The notes under the pieces were generated by a model. The model searched no databases and had not been told where the DNA came from. It saw nothing but the letters and a program-made list of their open reading frames with translations. A program made the translations under genes and the position numbers. Shown piece by piece: positions 1 to 9,466 of a stretch of 61,118 nucleotides of DNA; within the stretch, counting starts at the first letter, position 1; each line of letters opens with the position of its first letter. Origin of the DNA: Methanobacteriota archaeon (GTDB lineage Archaea; Thermoplasmatota; Poseidoniia; Poseidoniales; Thalassarchaeaceae); NCBI GenBank assembly GCA_002722735.1, contig PBMR01000008.1, positions 1 to 61,118 on the forward strand, written 5' to 3'.

Positions 1-1
1 C

Positions 2-1918
2 AACGTCTCGGAGTGGGAGGAGAGCGCGGAGGCGTACTTCTACGTCATGACCGACCGCTACGTGTGCGAGGTCGAGATCCAAGTCAGCCTATACGAGGAG
101 GACGGCGACCTGGCCAATTCGACCTACCACCACCTGCCCGGAGAGTGCACCCAGCCCGAGTTCTGGCTCGAGCAGCACTACCCTCACGCCTACCCGCCAG
201 ACTGGTTCACCGGATACGGGGAACCGGCCAACGTCACCTCGTCGATGGACGAGTACGGCATCTACGAGTTCGAGTTCAGGGCCTCGGCCAGCAACATGAG
301 CCACCACAGCAACTGGACCATCGAGTGGGACGTCTGGATCGACGGCGAGCACTACCACGACGAGTGGATGGACGACTACGGCTCCGGCAATGTTTCTGCT
401 GAGGGCTACGACACCGTGATCTACGGCGTAGAATACCACGACTATTACTCGGTTCTGTTCAGCGTCATGACCGACCGCTACGTGTGCGAGGTCGAGATCC
501 AAGTCAGCCTGTATCAGGACGGCGACCTAGCCAATTCGACCTACCACCACCTGCCCGGAGAGTGCACCCAGCCCGACATCAAGATCGAGCAGTATGACCA
601 CTGGAACGGCAGTTGGGACATGCCTACAAATGCCACCTACTGGGCAAGCGAGTTTGGCAACTACTCGTTCGAGTTCCTGATGCTGGGTCAAAACATGAGT
701 TGGCACCGCAACTGGACGATGGTGTACGACGTCGTCATCGACGGCTATGCCGACGAGAACATGTCTTGGAACGTCTCTGTCCCGTGGGGTGATGAGAGTT
801 ACACCAGTCCGCTCACCTTCAACACTGGATACAGCGCCTGCTACGTCGAGATAGACGCGAGACTGGTCGACTCGGACACGGGCGAGGCCGTGGCCTCGAC
901 CTATCACAACCTGACTGGGGACTGCATGCAGGACTCGGACGGCGATGGCTTCCACGATGGGATTGACTCCTTCCCCGATGACCCGACCGAGTGGTACGAC
1001 TCAGACGACGATGGCTACGGTGACAACTCGGATGCTTTCCCATGGGACTCGGAGGAGTGGCTGGACACTGATGACGACGGAATAGGCAACAACGCCGACG
1101 ACGACGACGACGGCGTGAACGATGACGACGACCTCGACAACGACGGCGATGGGGTCGACGACGACAACGACGACTTCCCAGACGATCCAGACGAGTGGAG
1201 TGACTCCGACGGCGACGGCATGGGTGACAACTCGGACGAGTTCCCTGACGACGCCAACGAGACCACCGACACCGACGGCGACGGCATCGGCGACAACGCC
1301 GACGACGACACCGACGGCGACGGCACCCCCGACGATCTCGATGACGCGCCTCTGAACCCACTGGTTACCACGGATAGCGACGGTGACGGCGTAGGTGACG
1401 AGGACGACGCCTTCCCAAACAACAAGGACGAGTGGGCAGACACTGACGGAGACGGCGTGGGCAACAACGCCGACCTCGACGACGATGATGATGGCTTCAC
1501 GGACTCCATGGACCATTTCCCGCTGAACCCGGGGGAGAACAGTGACTCGGACCGCGACGGCGTGGGCGACAACTCCGACGCATTCCCCGATGACCCGAGA
1601 GAGCGCTACGACTCCGACGGCGACGGCGTGGGCGACAATGTCGACGCCTTCCCCAGCAATCCGAATGAGTTCGTCGATAGCGACGGCGACGGTGTGGGCA
1701 ACAACGCCGACGCTTTCCCGTACGATGATTCGGAGACCGCTGACTCCGACGGCAACGGCGTGGGCGACAACGCCCAAGCAGCTCAGACGGGGCCGGATCC
1801 GGAACCCGTCGAAGAGGAAGACGACGGCCTGTTTGGCCTTCCTGGATTCTCCGGGGCGATGGTTCTGGTCTCCATGCTGGGGGCTGCGATTTTGGTCGCA
1901 GGGCGTCGCAGGCAGTGA
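2..1918 (+). CDS. Secreted/surface acidic protein with tandem Cys-containing repeats, thrombospondin type-3-like Ca-binding repeats and a C-terminal TM anchor (5'-truncated by window edge)
   Basis: Open frame continues to the left edge (NVSEWEESAEAYFYVMTDRY...). Many DSDGDGxGDNxDAFP repeats. C-terminus LPGFSGAMVLVSMLGAAILVAGRRRQ has hydrophobic helix plus basic tail. Confidence 0.85.
   Translation, partial: NVSEWEESAEAYFYVMTDRYVCEVEIQVSLYEEDGDLANSTYHHLPGECTQPEFWLEQHYPHAYPPDWFTGYGEPANVTSSMDEYGIYEFEFRASASNMSHHSNWTIEWDVWIDGEHYHDEWMDDYGSGNVSAEGYDTVIYGVEYHDYYSVLFSVMTDRYVCEVEIQVSLYQDGDLANSTYHHLPGECTQPDIKIEQYDHWNGSWDMPTNATYWASEFGNYSFEFLMLGQNMSWHRNWTMVYDVVIDGYADENMSWNVSVPWGDESYTSPLTFNTGYSACYVEIDARLVDSDTGEAVASTYHNLTGDCMQDSDGDGFHDGIDSFPDDPTEWYDSDDDGYGDNSDAFPWDSEEWLDTDDDGIGNNADDDDDGVNDDDDLDNDGDGVDDDNDDFPDDPDEWSDSDGDGMGDNSDEFPDDANETTDTDGDGIGDNADDDTDGDGTPDDLDDAPLNPLVTTDSDGDGVGDEDDAFPNNKDEWADTDGDGVGNNADLDDDDDGFTDSMDHFPLNPGENSDSDRDGVGDNSDAFPDDPRERYDSDGDGVGDNVDAFPSNPNEFVDSDGDGVGNNADAFPYDDSETADSDGNGVGDNAQAAQTGPDPEPVEEEDDGLFGLPGFSGAMVLVSMLGAAILVAGRRRQ
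47..577 (+). repeat. Two tandem copies of a ~140-aa module with near-identical first ~110 nt (MTDRYVCEVEIQVSLY...GDLANSTYHHLPGECTQP)
   Basis: Nearly identical DNA at about 47-160 and 469-576. Confidence 0.85.
930..1785 (+). repeat. Low-complexity coding repeat encoding D-rich thrombospondin type-3-like calcium-binding motifs
   Basis: Reiterated GACxxCGACGGCGACGGC-like DNA; DSDGDG(V/I/M)GDN(S/A)D(A/E)FP(D/N)DP protein repeats. Confidence 0.85.
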
Positions 1919-1925
1919 GTTTGAT

Positions 1926-2054
1926 TGGTGCCGGGAGCGGGACTTGAACCCGCGACCTTCGGATGACTCAGGCATCTCGAAGGGGGCCTTCGGCGCGAAC
2001 GTGCCTTGCGGCTGCCCTATGAGTCCGACGCGCTACCAACTACGCCACCCCGGC
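1926..2054 (-). tRNA. tRNA-Met (anticodon CAT, elongator type) with a 53-nt intron at 37/38 and encoded CCA
   Basis: Reverse complement GCCGGGG TG GCGT..GCGC G TCGGA CTCATA [intron 2017-1965] A TCCGA AGGTC GCGGG TTCAAGT CCCGC TCCCGGC A CCA. All arms pair, and the intron forms a canonical bulge-helix-bulge. Confidence 0.93.
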
Positions 2055-2119
2055 ATAGTCCCGAGGCGGGCGCGATGCCCATTTGAGCATTACCCGGTGT
2101 AATAGGTGATGGGTAGACA

Positions 2120-3073
2120 GTGGCCGCAGCAGAATTGATGTGGTGGGGGGGCCCGCCGCAGATGAGAGCCATGGTTGACGTCGACTCGGCTCTGAGGACA
2201 AGCGCCTACTCCGGCAAGAGGAAGCGAGCGGGCGGTTCCAAGGAGGACAAGCCCAGCACCACCCTCGACCCCTTCGATCCAGCCTCCCACGCACAGAAGG
2301 AGAAGGCAGACGCGATTTCGATGTGGCTAATGATCGTCTACGGGCTGGTCGTCGCAACGCTGATGCGCTACTCCTTGATGCCCTCGCTGGAGGGCACCCA
2401 ACAGATCCTTTGGCTGCTCCCGGTCCTACTGATGACCACTGTCCCCCCGCTGCATCGCGCTCTGGTCCCCGCTCGCTTCTACGACCTGTATACTAGGGGC
2501 AACTGGTTCCGAGCCTGCTTCCTCTATCTATTCACCTGGCTAGCGCTCTCCTTCGCCCTGGTCAACCCCCCTCTGGCCGACATAGCCGCCCCCCACCTTG
2601 CAGGGGGAATCGACATCGAGGCAACGGACGGCATAGCTCAGGCGACCTTGAAGCACTCCACATACTCCATCCAGATCAACCAGGATTCCATCCCGGTCGT
2701 TCTCGGATTTGCAGTACGGGACAACGTCGATGCCGCTAACTCCACCATGCATCTCACCATTTCCCATCGGGGCCAGCCTGACCCCATCGTTCAGGCTGAT
2801 GGACTCGCTGGGGACCAAGCCGCTCCTTCCGAGCTCTTCGACAGCGTCGAGGAATGGCAGAGGGGTCTGCGGCAGAACACCCTGACGAACGACCCCCTAG
2901 GCCCCTCGGTCGCCCCGAACCCACTTGACATCGGCATGGCGTGGGACTTGGGTAGCCTCGGACCGGGCGAGTACATCGTTCAGATAGATCTGGTTGAGGA
3001 TGGGGCTCCATGGAGCACAGGCCAGAACACCTGGTCGAACGAGTACAAGCTGCTGATCACGCAGGTCGCCTAA
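2120..3073 (+). CDS. Conserved-looking membrane protein of unknown function (start uncertain; 2138 or 2171 also possible)
   Basis: Long ORF with three or more hydrophobic segments and an extracytoplasmic C-terminal domain. Confidence 0.7.
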   Translation: MAAAELMWWGGPPQMRAMVDVDSALRTSAYSGKRKRAGGSKEDKPSTTLDPFDPASHAQKEKADAISMWLMIVYGLVVATLMRYSLMPSLEGTQQILWLLPVLLMTTVPPLHRALVPARFYDLYTRGNWFRACFLYLFTWLALSFALVNPPLADIAAPHLAGGIDIEATDGIAQATLKHSTYSIQINQDSIPVVLGFAVRDNVDAANSTMHLTISHRGQPDPIVQADGLAGDQAAPSELFDSVEEWQRGLRQNTLTNDPLGPSVAPNPLDIGMAWDLGSLGPGEYIVQIDLVEDGAPWSTGQNTWSNEYKLLITQVA

Positions 3074-4026
3074 CTGCCTATCAGCGTGCAGATTCGCGCG
3101 GCCATAGCATCCAGTTGCAATGATTCTCCGCCACCTTCGACCATTCTGAAGTCGGTCTCTGCCATCGCCTCGGTAACCGCCAGCTTCTGGACCTCATCCA
3201 GGAAGGTGACATCGCCCAGCTCTCGGTGCAGCTGGTTGACGAGGTCGGTGCCGGCGAGGCCGAAGCGATCGAGTACCCCTCTCATCCTTCGTCGAGCGGG
3301 CTGGAATCCATCCTCCTTGCAAGCGAGGAAGAAACCGTGCAGTTCCTCGGGAGGGGCGGTGGCGGTGGTCTCGTAGACCAGATCCCTTGTCACGTGGCGG
3401 TCCAGTGAAGCTGCGACTTGGAGTGAGGTGATTGCCTTCCTGAGGTCGCCGAGGCTGACGCGGGATATGGCCTCAGCCGCCTCGACGTCCAACTCGACGT
3501 CCTCCTTCTGTGCCACTTCGGTCACCATCTCGAGGACCTTCTCCTGATCGAGTGGCCTGAACCTGAAGACAGCGCAGCGCGATTGGATCGCCTCGATGAT
3601 CTTTGAGGAGTAGTTGCACGAGAGGATGAATCTGCAGGTCTCGGCGTACTGCTCCATGATCCTCCTTAGGGCGCCCTGGGCGTCCGGAGTCAGGGCATCA
3701 GCCTCGTCTAGGAAGATGACCTTGAACGTGGAGCCCGGCATCGGTGCAGTGCGTGCGAACTGCTTGACCTTGGTCCGGATGGACTCGAGCTTGCGCTCGT
3801 CGCTGGCATTCATCTCCAACAGGTTGTTCCTATAGCCCTCCCCGTATACGTCCCGAGCCAGTGCGAGCGCCGCAGTCGTCTTGCCCGTGCCAGGGGGTCC
3901 GGCAAACATCAGGTGGGGGAACGTGCACGCTTCAGCATAGGCCCTGAGGCGATCCACCACGGCTCTCTGACCCTTGATTCCGCTAACGGATCGGGGACGA
4001 TGGCGCTCTACCCACAACTCGCTCAT
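3070..4026 (-). CDS. rfcS: Replication factor C small subunit (clamp loader)
   Basis: MSELWVERHRPRSVSGIKGQ, FAGPPGTGKTTAALALARD, FLDEADALTPDAQGALRRIME, SCNYSSKIIEAIQSRCAVFRF. Confidence 0.95.
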   Translation of the reverse strand: MSELWVERHRPRSVSGIKGQRAVVDRLRAYAEACTFPHLMFAGPPGTGKTTAALALARDVYGEGYRNNLLEMNASDERKLESIRTKVKQFARTAPMPGSTFKVIFLDEADALTPDAQGALRRIMEQYAETCRFILSCNYSSKIIEAIQSRCAVFRFRPLDQEKVLEMVTEVAQKEDVELDVEAAEAISRVSLGDLRKAITSLQVAASLDRHVTRDLVYETTATAPPEELHGFFLACKEDGFQPARRRMRGVLDRFGLAGTDLVNQLHRELGDVTFLDEVQKLAVTEAMAETDFRMVEGGGESLQLDAMAARICTLIGS

Positions 4027-4088
4027 GGTAGTCTTACCGCACCCACGCGTGAGCGTCCTTGAAGGTTGGGGGGCCTCTCTGGCGACTC

Positions 4089-4901
4089 TCAATAGCTCTC
4101 GTCATCATTGGGGAAGTCCCCACTTCGGACGTCCTCGACGAAGTGACTGACTGCGTCGCCCACAACCTGCCCGACGTCGGCGTAGCGGCGCAGGAAGCGC
4201 GGGGAGAAGTCCTTCGTGATGCCGAGCATGTCATGCAGAACAAGGACTTGGCCATCACAATGGGGCCCGGCCCCGATGCCAATCGTAGGGATGACTAGGG
4301 ACTCGCTGGCATGCTTGGCCAGATCGGAGGGAATCTTCTCTAAGACCATCGAGAAGCAACCGGACTCCTCGAGCACCTTTGCGTCCTCCATCAACTTGGA
4401 TGCCTCTCCTTCCTCCTTGGCCCGGACGGTGTAGGTCCCGAACTTGTATATCGACTGCGGCGTGAGGCCGAGGTGCCCCATCACGGGGATCCCCGCGTTG
4501 ACAATCCTCTCGACAGACTCAGCGACCTCGGAGCCGCCCTCGAGCTTCACTGCGTGGCCCCCTGACTCCTTCATGATGCGAATCGCCGAGTCGAGTGCTG
4601 TCTTCGAGTCGCCTTGGTAGGTGCCGAACGGCATGTCGACTACCACTAGGGCTCGTTCGACCCCATTCACCACGCACTGGGCATGATAGATCATCTGGTC
4701 GAGGGTGATCGGGAGCGTGGTCTCGTTTCCAGCCATGACGTTTGATGCGGAATCCCCAACAAGGATGACATCGATTCCCGCACCATCGACCATGCGCGCC
4801 AGCGAGTAGTCGTATGAGGTCAGCATGGCGATATTCTCGCCAGCCTGCTTCATCTTCAGGAGGGTCTGGGTGGTAATCTTCCTCGCTCGACTGGAAACCA
4901 A
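4089..4901 (-). CDS. panB: 3-methyl-2-oxobutanoate hydroxymethyltransferase
   Basis: [85 protein letters not shown] start. Confidence 0.96.
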   Translation of the reverse strand: MVSSRARKITTQTLLKMKQAGENIAMLTSYDYSLARMVDGAGIDVILVGDSASNVMAGNETTLPITLDQMIYHAQCVVNGVERALVVVDMPFGTYQGDSKTALDSAIRIMKESGGHAVKLEGGSEVAESVERIVNAGIPVMGHLGLTPQSIYKFGTYTVRAKEEGEASKLMEDAKVLEESGCFSMVLEKIPSDLAKHASESLVIPTIGIGAGPHCDGQVLVLHDMLGITKDFSPRFLRRYADVGQVVGDAVSHFVEDVRSGDFPNDDESY

Positions 4902-4960
4902 ACTACTCCCTCCGAGAGCCTCCGAGTGCGATTGATGCCTTCAATCACACGCCTGTGCCC

Positions 4961-6625
4961 TCAGTCCCCGGTATTGATCTCCTGGGCCTTGGACAGGAAT
5001 TCATCAATATCGATGATTCCATCACCGTCATCGTCAGCAGCGTGAAAATAGTCACGCAGTGGGCGGGAACGCTTCGAAAAGTCCTGCTTGTCGTAGCCAA
5101 GAGCCCTCATGGCACCGATAAACTCTCTTAGGTTCAGGTGGTTAGTACTCTCCAAGTCTGCGGCATGGAAGGCTGCCAGACGGCGCCTGTGCTCGGCCGC
5201 GTCTGGGTTGGTGAACATGATCCTGAAAGTCTCCCAAGGGGTGATTTCGATGTTGTGGTGCTTCCGCCCGTAACTCTGGAATATGGCGAACCCTACGATT
5301 GCTGCTGTCACTGCACCGATACCCGCCTCGGTCCCCATCAACCATAGCAGGGAGATACCAGAGACTATGCCGAAGAACTGTGTGAATGGCCTCAGTGGCG
5401 CGTCGTACTCAGGCTGGTACCAGGCATGAGAGGGCATCGCCTTGCGGATGACCAGCACACTGAGGCACATCATTACGTAGGCCATTATCTGGAAACCCGA
5501 CGCGTATTCCGCTACCGCGTGGACGTCAATCGTGACCAAAGCGACCGCCATCATGATGGCGGTCAGGATTATCGCTAGGTGGGGTGTTTCGAACCTACCG
5601 TGCACGTCCTCCAGCGACTCCGGCAGCAGTCCGTCCCTCGCCATCGCGAAGAGGTAGCGCGAGGCTGCCAGTATCCCTGCTAGGGACATGGACGTCATCG
5701 TCAGGATAGCAACGATCGATGCCAGCAGCGCCGCGTCATTGCCCGCGATCTCCTGAGCAAAGGCCCTGACCGGATCCTCAATGGGGTGGCCGGACGCGTC
5801 CACGAAGCCCTCCTCCGGGATGACCGCTATCATCGTCGCCACTATCACTGCATAGAGGACCACCCCAATAACAAGCGACGTCATTATGCCTTCGGGGAGG
5901 TTCTTGCCCGGATCCTTGATCTCGCCGCCGATAGCAGCGACCTTGGTGACGCCCGCGTACGAGACTAGGACCAGAGCAGCGGTCTCCCCCATGGCCATCC
6001 AGTCATCCTGCGTGTCCAGTGTCGGGGTGGCTCTCGAGAAATCCGCTTCGCCGCTTACAATCGACCAGACTGTTAGGACAAGGAGCATCAGTACGGAGAT
6101 CGCCACAATTGGGGTCTGCACCACCTTGACCTTCTTTATTCCCAGAATGTTGACTATCGAGATGATCACCAACATCCCGAGGGCCGTAGCTATGTCCGTG
6201 TACTCGGTACCGAACTCGGCTTGCACCACCGCCAGATAAGCCGAGAATCCTATGAGCGCGAAGGCGGCCTTTAGCAGGAATGATGCCCAAAGTGCCACTC
6301 CCGTCATGCTGCCAACCAACGGTCCGAAGATGCGCTCAAGGAATACGTACGAGCCCCCCGAGGTTGGCATCGCGGAGGCCAGCTCACTCTTGCTGAGTGC
6401 CCCAGGTATCACGACCAAGGCAGCCAACACGTAGGCCAACCAGGCCCCACCACCGACTTCGGCGTAAGCCAGCGACGGGAGTACGAACAAACCGCTCCCG
6501 ATCATTGCGGAGAGCGAGATGATTACGACCGAGAAAAGGCCCAGTTTGCGCTCTAGGGTGTCCGAAACCACCTCTATGGGGGTGAGGACGATACCCACAA
6601 GGTCCTTCTGACCTAGGGGTGTCAT
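4961..6625 (-). CDS. APC-family amino-acid permease with a C-terminal EF-hand region
   Basis: ~12 TM APC-like protein (SAMIGSGLFVLPSLAYAEVGGGAWLAY...). C-terminus DYFHAADDDGDGIIDIDEFLSKAQEI is a canonical EF-hand loop. Confidence 0.88.
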   Translation of the reverse strand: MTPLGQKDLVGIVLTPIEVVSDTLERKLGLFSVVIISLSAMIGSGLFVLPSLAYAEVGGGAWLAYVLAALVVIPGALSKSELASAMPTSGGSYVFLERIFGPLVGSMTGVALWASFLLKAAFALIGFSAYLAVVQAEFGTEYTDIATALGMLVIISIVNILGIKKVKVVQTPIVAISVLMLLVLTVWSIVSGEADFSRATPTLDTQDDWMAMGETAALVLVSYAGVTKVAAIGGEIKDPGKNLPEGIMTSLVIGVVLYAVIVATMIAVIPEEGFVDASGHPIEDPVRAFAQEIAGNDAALLASIVAILTMTSMSLAGILAASRYLFAMARDGLLPESLEDVHGRFETPHLAIILTAIMMAVALVTIDVHAVAEYASGFQIMAYVMMCLSVLVIRKAMPSHAWYQPEYDAPLRPFTQFFGIVSGISLLWLMGTEAGIGAVTAAIVGFAIFQSYGRKHHNIEITPWETFRIMFTNPDAAEHRRRLAAFHAADLESTNHLNLREFIGAMRALGYDKQDFSKRSRPLRDYFHAADDDGDGIIDIDEFLSKAQEINTGD

Positions 6626-6704
6626 GACTTGCCGGCCCCAACCACTCCAGTTGAAGGTTCTCCCGGACCCAACAGGTTAGATAGTGGGGCGCGGGCGAGC
6701 GCCC

Positions 6705-7193
6705 ATGAGCGACATCGTGGAAAAGGACACCGTTACGACGGTTCACTACACCGGTACATTCCCGAACGGGGAGGTCTTCGACAGCAGCGAGGGCGACTCC
6801 CCTCTTGCCTTCCTAGTGGGCCACGGCAACATGATCGCGGGCTTCGAGAAGGAGATGATGGGTGCGACCGTGGGGGAGAAGCGCGAGTTCACGCTGACTC
6901 CCGACGACGCCTACGGCCAGCGTGACGAGGACGCCGTCCAGCAGATGGATAGGTCCCAGTTCCCAGAGGGCATGGAACTGGAGGTCGGAATGACCATGGG
7001 CGCTCACAGCGAGCAGGGCCCAATACAATTCTCCGTCTCTGCAATTGATGGAGACGAAGTCACCATAGACTTCAACCACCAGATGGCCGGCAAGACGCTA
7101 TGCTTCAGCGTCGAGGTCGTAGAGATCCGCCCTGCTACGGCAGAAGAGGTCACGCATGGCCACGCGCACGGCCCGGGCGGCCACCACCACTGA
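6705..7193 (+). CDS. slyD: FKBP-type peptidyl-prolyl isomerase (SlyD-like)
   Basis: VTTVHYTGTFPNGEVFDSSEGDSPLAFLVGHGNMIAGFEKEMMGATVGEKREFTLTPDDAYGQRDED; His-rich C-terminus. Confidence 0.93.
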   Translation: MSDIVEKDTVTTVHYTGTFPNGEVFDSSEGDSPLAFLVGHGNMIAGFEKEMMGATVGEKREFTLTPDDAYGQRDEDAVQQMDRSQFPEGMELEVGMTMGAHSEQGPIQFSVSAIDGDEVTIDFNHQMAGKTLCFSVEVVEIRPATAEEVTHGHAHGPGGHHH

Positions 7194-7243
7194 GGCGGGC
7201 GCCCCGAATCGTTATTCTCCCCCCCCCGACTGCCATCCCGAAG

Positions 7244-8266
7244 ATGAGGAAGGCCGCGCTGCTTCTCGCCTCGCTCATGCTGGTAGCCCCACTCGGGGGC
7301 TGCTTCGGGTTTGCTGGCAGCGACGGCCTCTTCGGGGAGGGCGATCCAAAGGAGCCCCTCAGGCTCAATCACGTCCAGATGAAGGGCACCCACAACTCGT
7401 ACCACATCGAACCACTGGTCTCGCCCACCAGGGAGTACATGTACACTCACGAGCCGTTGGACGTTCAGGGCTCCCAACTCGGAGTCCGGCAGTTCGAGAT
7501 AGACGTCTGGTGGGACCCGCGTGGCCAGTTGTACGTCTACCACAACCAATACGACTCGGGGACCACCTGCCCGACATTCGAGGAGTGCCTATCTACTCTG
7601 CTCGGCTGGTCGGAGTCCAACGAAGGCCACCACCCCCTATTCATCTGGATCGAGCCCAAGGACTGGCCGGAGCAGGCCACGGATGTCACCACCACGCTGG
7701 AGCTGTCGGGGCTGTTGGATGACATCGAGCAGGAGATCGCTCAGTTCTGGCCCCGCAACAAGACGATCGCACCCGATGACGTGCGTGGCGAGTGGCCCAC
7801 TCTGAAGGAGGGGGTGCTCAACGACGGCTGGCCGCTGCTAGAGGGGAGCCGTGGAAAGGCTGTGTTCGTGCTCCTCGCCTCGGGCGAGACCCGCGACCTG
7901 TACCTGCAGGAGCACCCGGCCCTCTCCGGCGCGCTGATGTTCACTCTATCCGACGAGACCAGCGGTGAGGCCGCGATCTTCTCCTTGACGGATCCCGTGG
8001 GCGACGGCGAGGAAATCACCCGGCTCGTCACGGAGGGCTACATCGTTCGCAGCCGCGCCGACAGCGGTGGCCAGGAGGCCGATGACAACGACACTACGCG
8101 CATGGAGGCCGCACTGGCCGTTGGCGCTCACAGCATCTCTACTGACTACCCCGCCCCGGTAGACGGTATCGATTACTGGGTCGAGATCCCTAACGGAACC
8201 CCCAGCCGCTGCAACCCAATAGCCGCTCCGGCATGGTGCGAACCTGCTGATGTCGAATCGATCTGA
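7244..8266 (+). CDS. Lipoprotein with PI-PLC-like (Ca2+-dependent phosphoinositide phospholipase C-like) domain
   Basis: Signal peptide with lipobox (LMLVAPLGGC); LNHVQMKGTHNSYHIEP and QFEIDVWWDPRGQLYVYHNQYDSGTTC. Confidence 0.78.
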   Translation: MRKAALLLASLMLVAPLGGCFGFAGSDGLFGEGDPKEPLRLNHVQMKGTHNSYHIEPLVSPTREYMYTHEPLDVQGSQLGVRQFEIDVWWDPRGQLYVYHNQYDSGTTCPTFEECLSTLLGWSESNEGHHPLFIWIEPKDWPEQATDVTTTLELSGLLDDIEQEIAQFWPRNKTIAPDDVRGEWPTLKEGVLNDGWPLLEGSRGKAVFVLLASGETRDLYLQEHPALSGALMFTLSDETSGEAAIFSLTDPVGDGEEITRLVTEGYIVRSRADSGGQEADDNDTTRMEAALAVGAHSISTDYPAPVDGIDYWVEIPNGTPSRCNPIAAPAWCEPADVESI

Positions 8267-8273
8267 ATCGGCA

Positions 8274-8954
8274 TTAGGCCTTGGCTACGACCTTCAGCTC
8301 GATGGCGATGGGGGAGGGCAGAGAGTCAACCCCCACGGTGGTTCGTGCCGGCAGTATCTCGGAGAAGTACTCGGCATAGACCTCGTTGTAGCTCGGGAAG
8401 TCACGCTCCATGTCGATTAGGCAGGCCAGCACGTCGACGACCCTGTCCAGACTCGAGCCGTACTCCTCGAGGATAACTCGCACGTTGTTGATGACCGAGT
8501 GGGTCTGGGCATGAATGTCGTAGTCTAGGGGGGTGCCCTCGGCATCGCGCACAGGACCGCCTGGAATCTCATTGTCCCCCGGGGTGCGCGGGCCCATGCC
8601 ACTGACGAATAACAGATCGCCCACTCGGTGGAGGTGGGGATAGGCACCGACTGCAGAGGGACCTCCCTCGGCGATGAATGAACCATCCTGGCTCGTCAGC
8701 TTGCCAGCCGCCTTCTTGCCGACGACTGCTCCGACGATTCCCCCAACAGGCCCTCCCACAGCGACTCCTGCCGCAGCGCCGAGCGCACCGCCAGCGGAGT
8801 GGGCTATCGAGCCACCGATCTCGTCGTACACCCTCTCCACTGCATCCACAGGAGCGGAAATGATGCTATCTATGATCTGCTCACGCTTCTCCTCGGGGGT
8901 CAGGACACTCTCCTCGGGGGCCACGGAATCTCCTGAGGGCTCGTCCTTGGTCAC
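8274..8954 (-). CDS. RidA/YjgF-family protein with N-terminal glycine-zipper segment
   Basis: GGSIAHSAGGALGAAAGVAVGGPVGGIVGAVVGKKAAG, then GAYPHLHRVGDLLFVSGMGPR...QTHSVINNVRVILEEYGSSLDRVVDVLACLIDMERDFPSYNEVYAEYF. Probable GTG start. Confidence 0.85.
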   Translation of the reverse strand: MTKDEPSGDSVAPEESVLTPEEKREQIIDSIISAPVDAVERVYDEIGGSIAHSAGGALGAAAGVAVGGPVGGIVGAVVGKKAAGKLTSQDGSFIAEGGPSAVGAYPHLHRVGDLLFVSGMGPRTPGDNEIPGGPVRDAEGTPLDYDIHAQTHSVINNVRVILEEYGSSLDRVVDVLACLIDMERDFPSYNEVYAEYFSEILPARTTVGVDSLPSPIAIELKVVAKA

Positions 8955-9097
8955 GCCTACCCGTATCCCTGCTCTCACATGAACTGCTCGCCATCCCTCT
9001 CGTAGCGTTGATGGGGGAGTCTCTCCGCCGCAGACGCGTGAAGTGGGACGAACCCCCCCTATGGCCCGTCGCAGCCCCCAGCACACTTGGGTTCGTC

Positions 9098-9466
9098 ATG
9101 GCCTGCTCTCCCATGAGATCGTACAAGATTGAGGCACTGTCATTCATCACCACCTCAGAGGGCAAGGACTCCCTGCTCGTTCCGATGGTTTGCCTGCTAC
9201 TGCTCTCCAGCCTCCTCTACTTCTCGCCCCAGGAGGTCGGGAATCGCAGGGAGCTGATTGCCGGTGCGGTGACTGCCCTCCTACTGGGAGTTCTGCCACA
9301 GGTCATCTTCTTCCCATGGATGGTAGTTGTGATACTGGCCTGGCTTTCGCAGTCCACATACCTGTGGAGGCACGATTACCCGGCATTCAGGATTGGGCTT
9401 TGGGTTGGGCTGGGAGCTGCCTCGGGCCTCTTCCTAGGGGGCTTCTTCGCCCATTACTTCCTGTGA
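9098..9466 (+). CDS. Small membrane protein of unknown function
   Basis: ORF with three or four hydrophobic helices; upstream part of the ORF overlaps the divergent RidA leader. Confidence 0.6.
   Translation: MACSPMRSYKIEALSFITTSEGKDSLLVPMVCLLLLSSLLYFSPQEVGNRRELIAGAVTALLLGVLPQVIFFPWMVVVILAWLSQSTYLWRHDYPAFRIGLWVGLGAASGLFLGGFFAHYFL

Noticed and set aside
930-1785. Reiterated short repeats resembling a CRISPR or tandem DNA repeat array
   Set aside because: Repeats stay in frame and encode degenerate Ca-binding motifs; no constant repeat with unique spacers.
819-1975. Long minus-strand and alternate-frame ORFs (819-1361, 1001-1975, 1015-1572, 1122-1355, 1542-2102) opposite the acidic repeat gene
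   Set aside because: They are shadow ORFs produced by the repetitive GAC/GGC codon pattern; translations are low-complexity Arg/Ser/Val-rich or Thr-rich sequences.
2089-2103. ATTAC-CCGGT-GTAAT inverted repeat near the tRNA
   Set aside because: A 5-bp stem is short enough to occur by chance.
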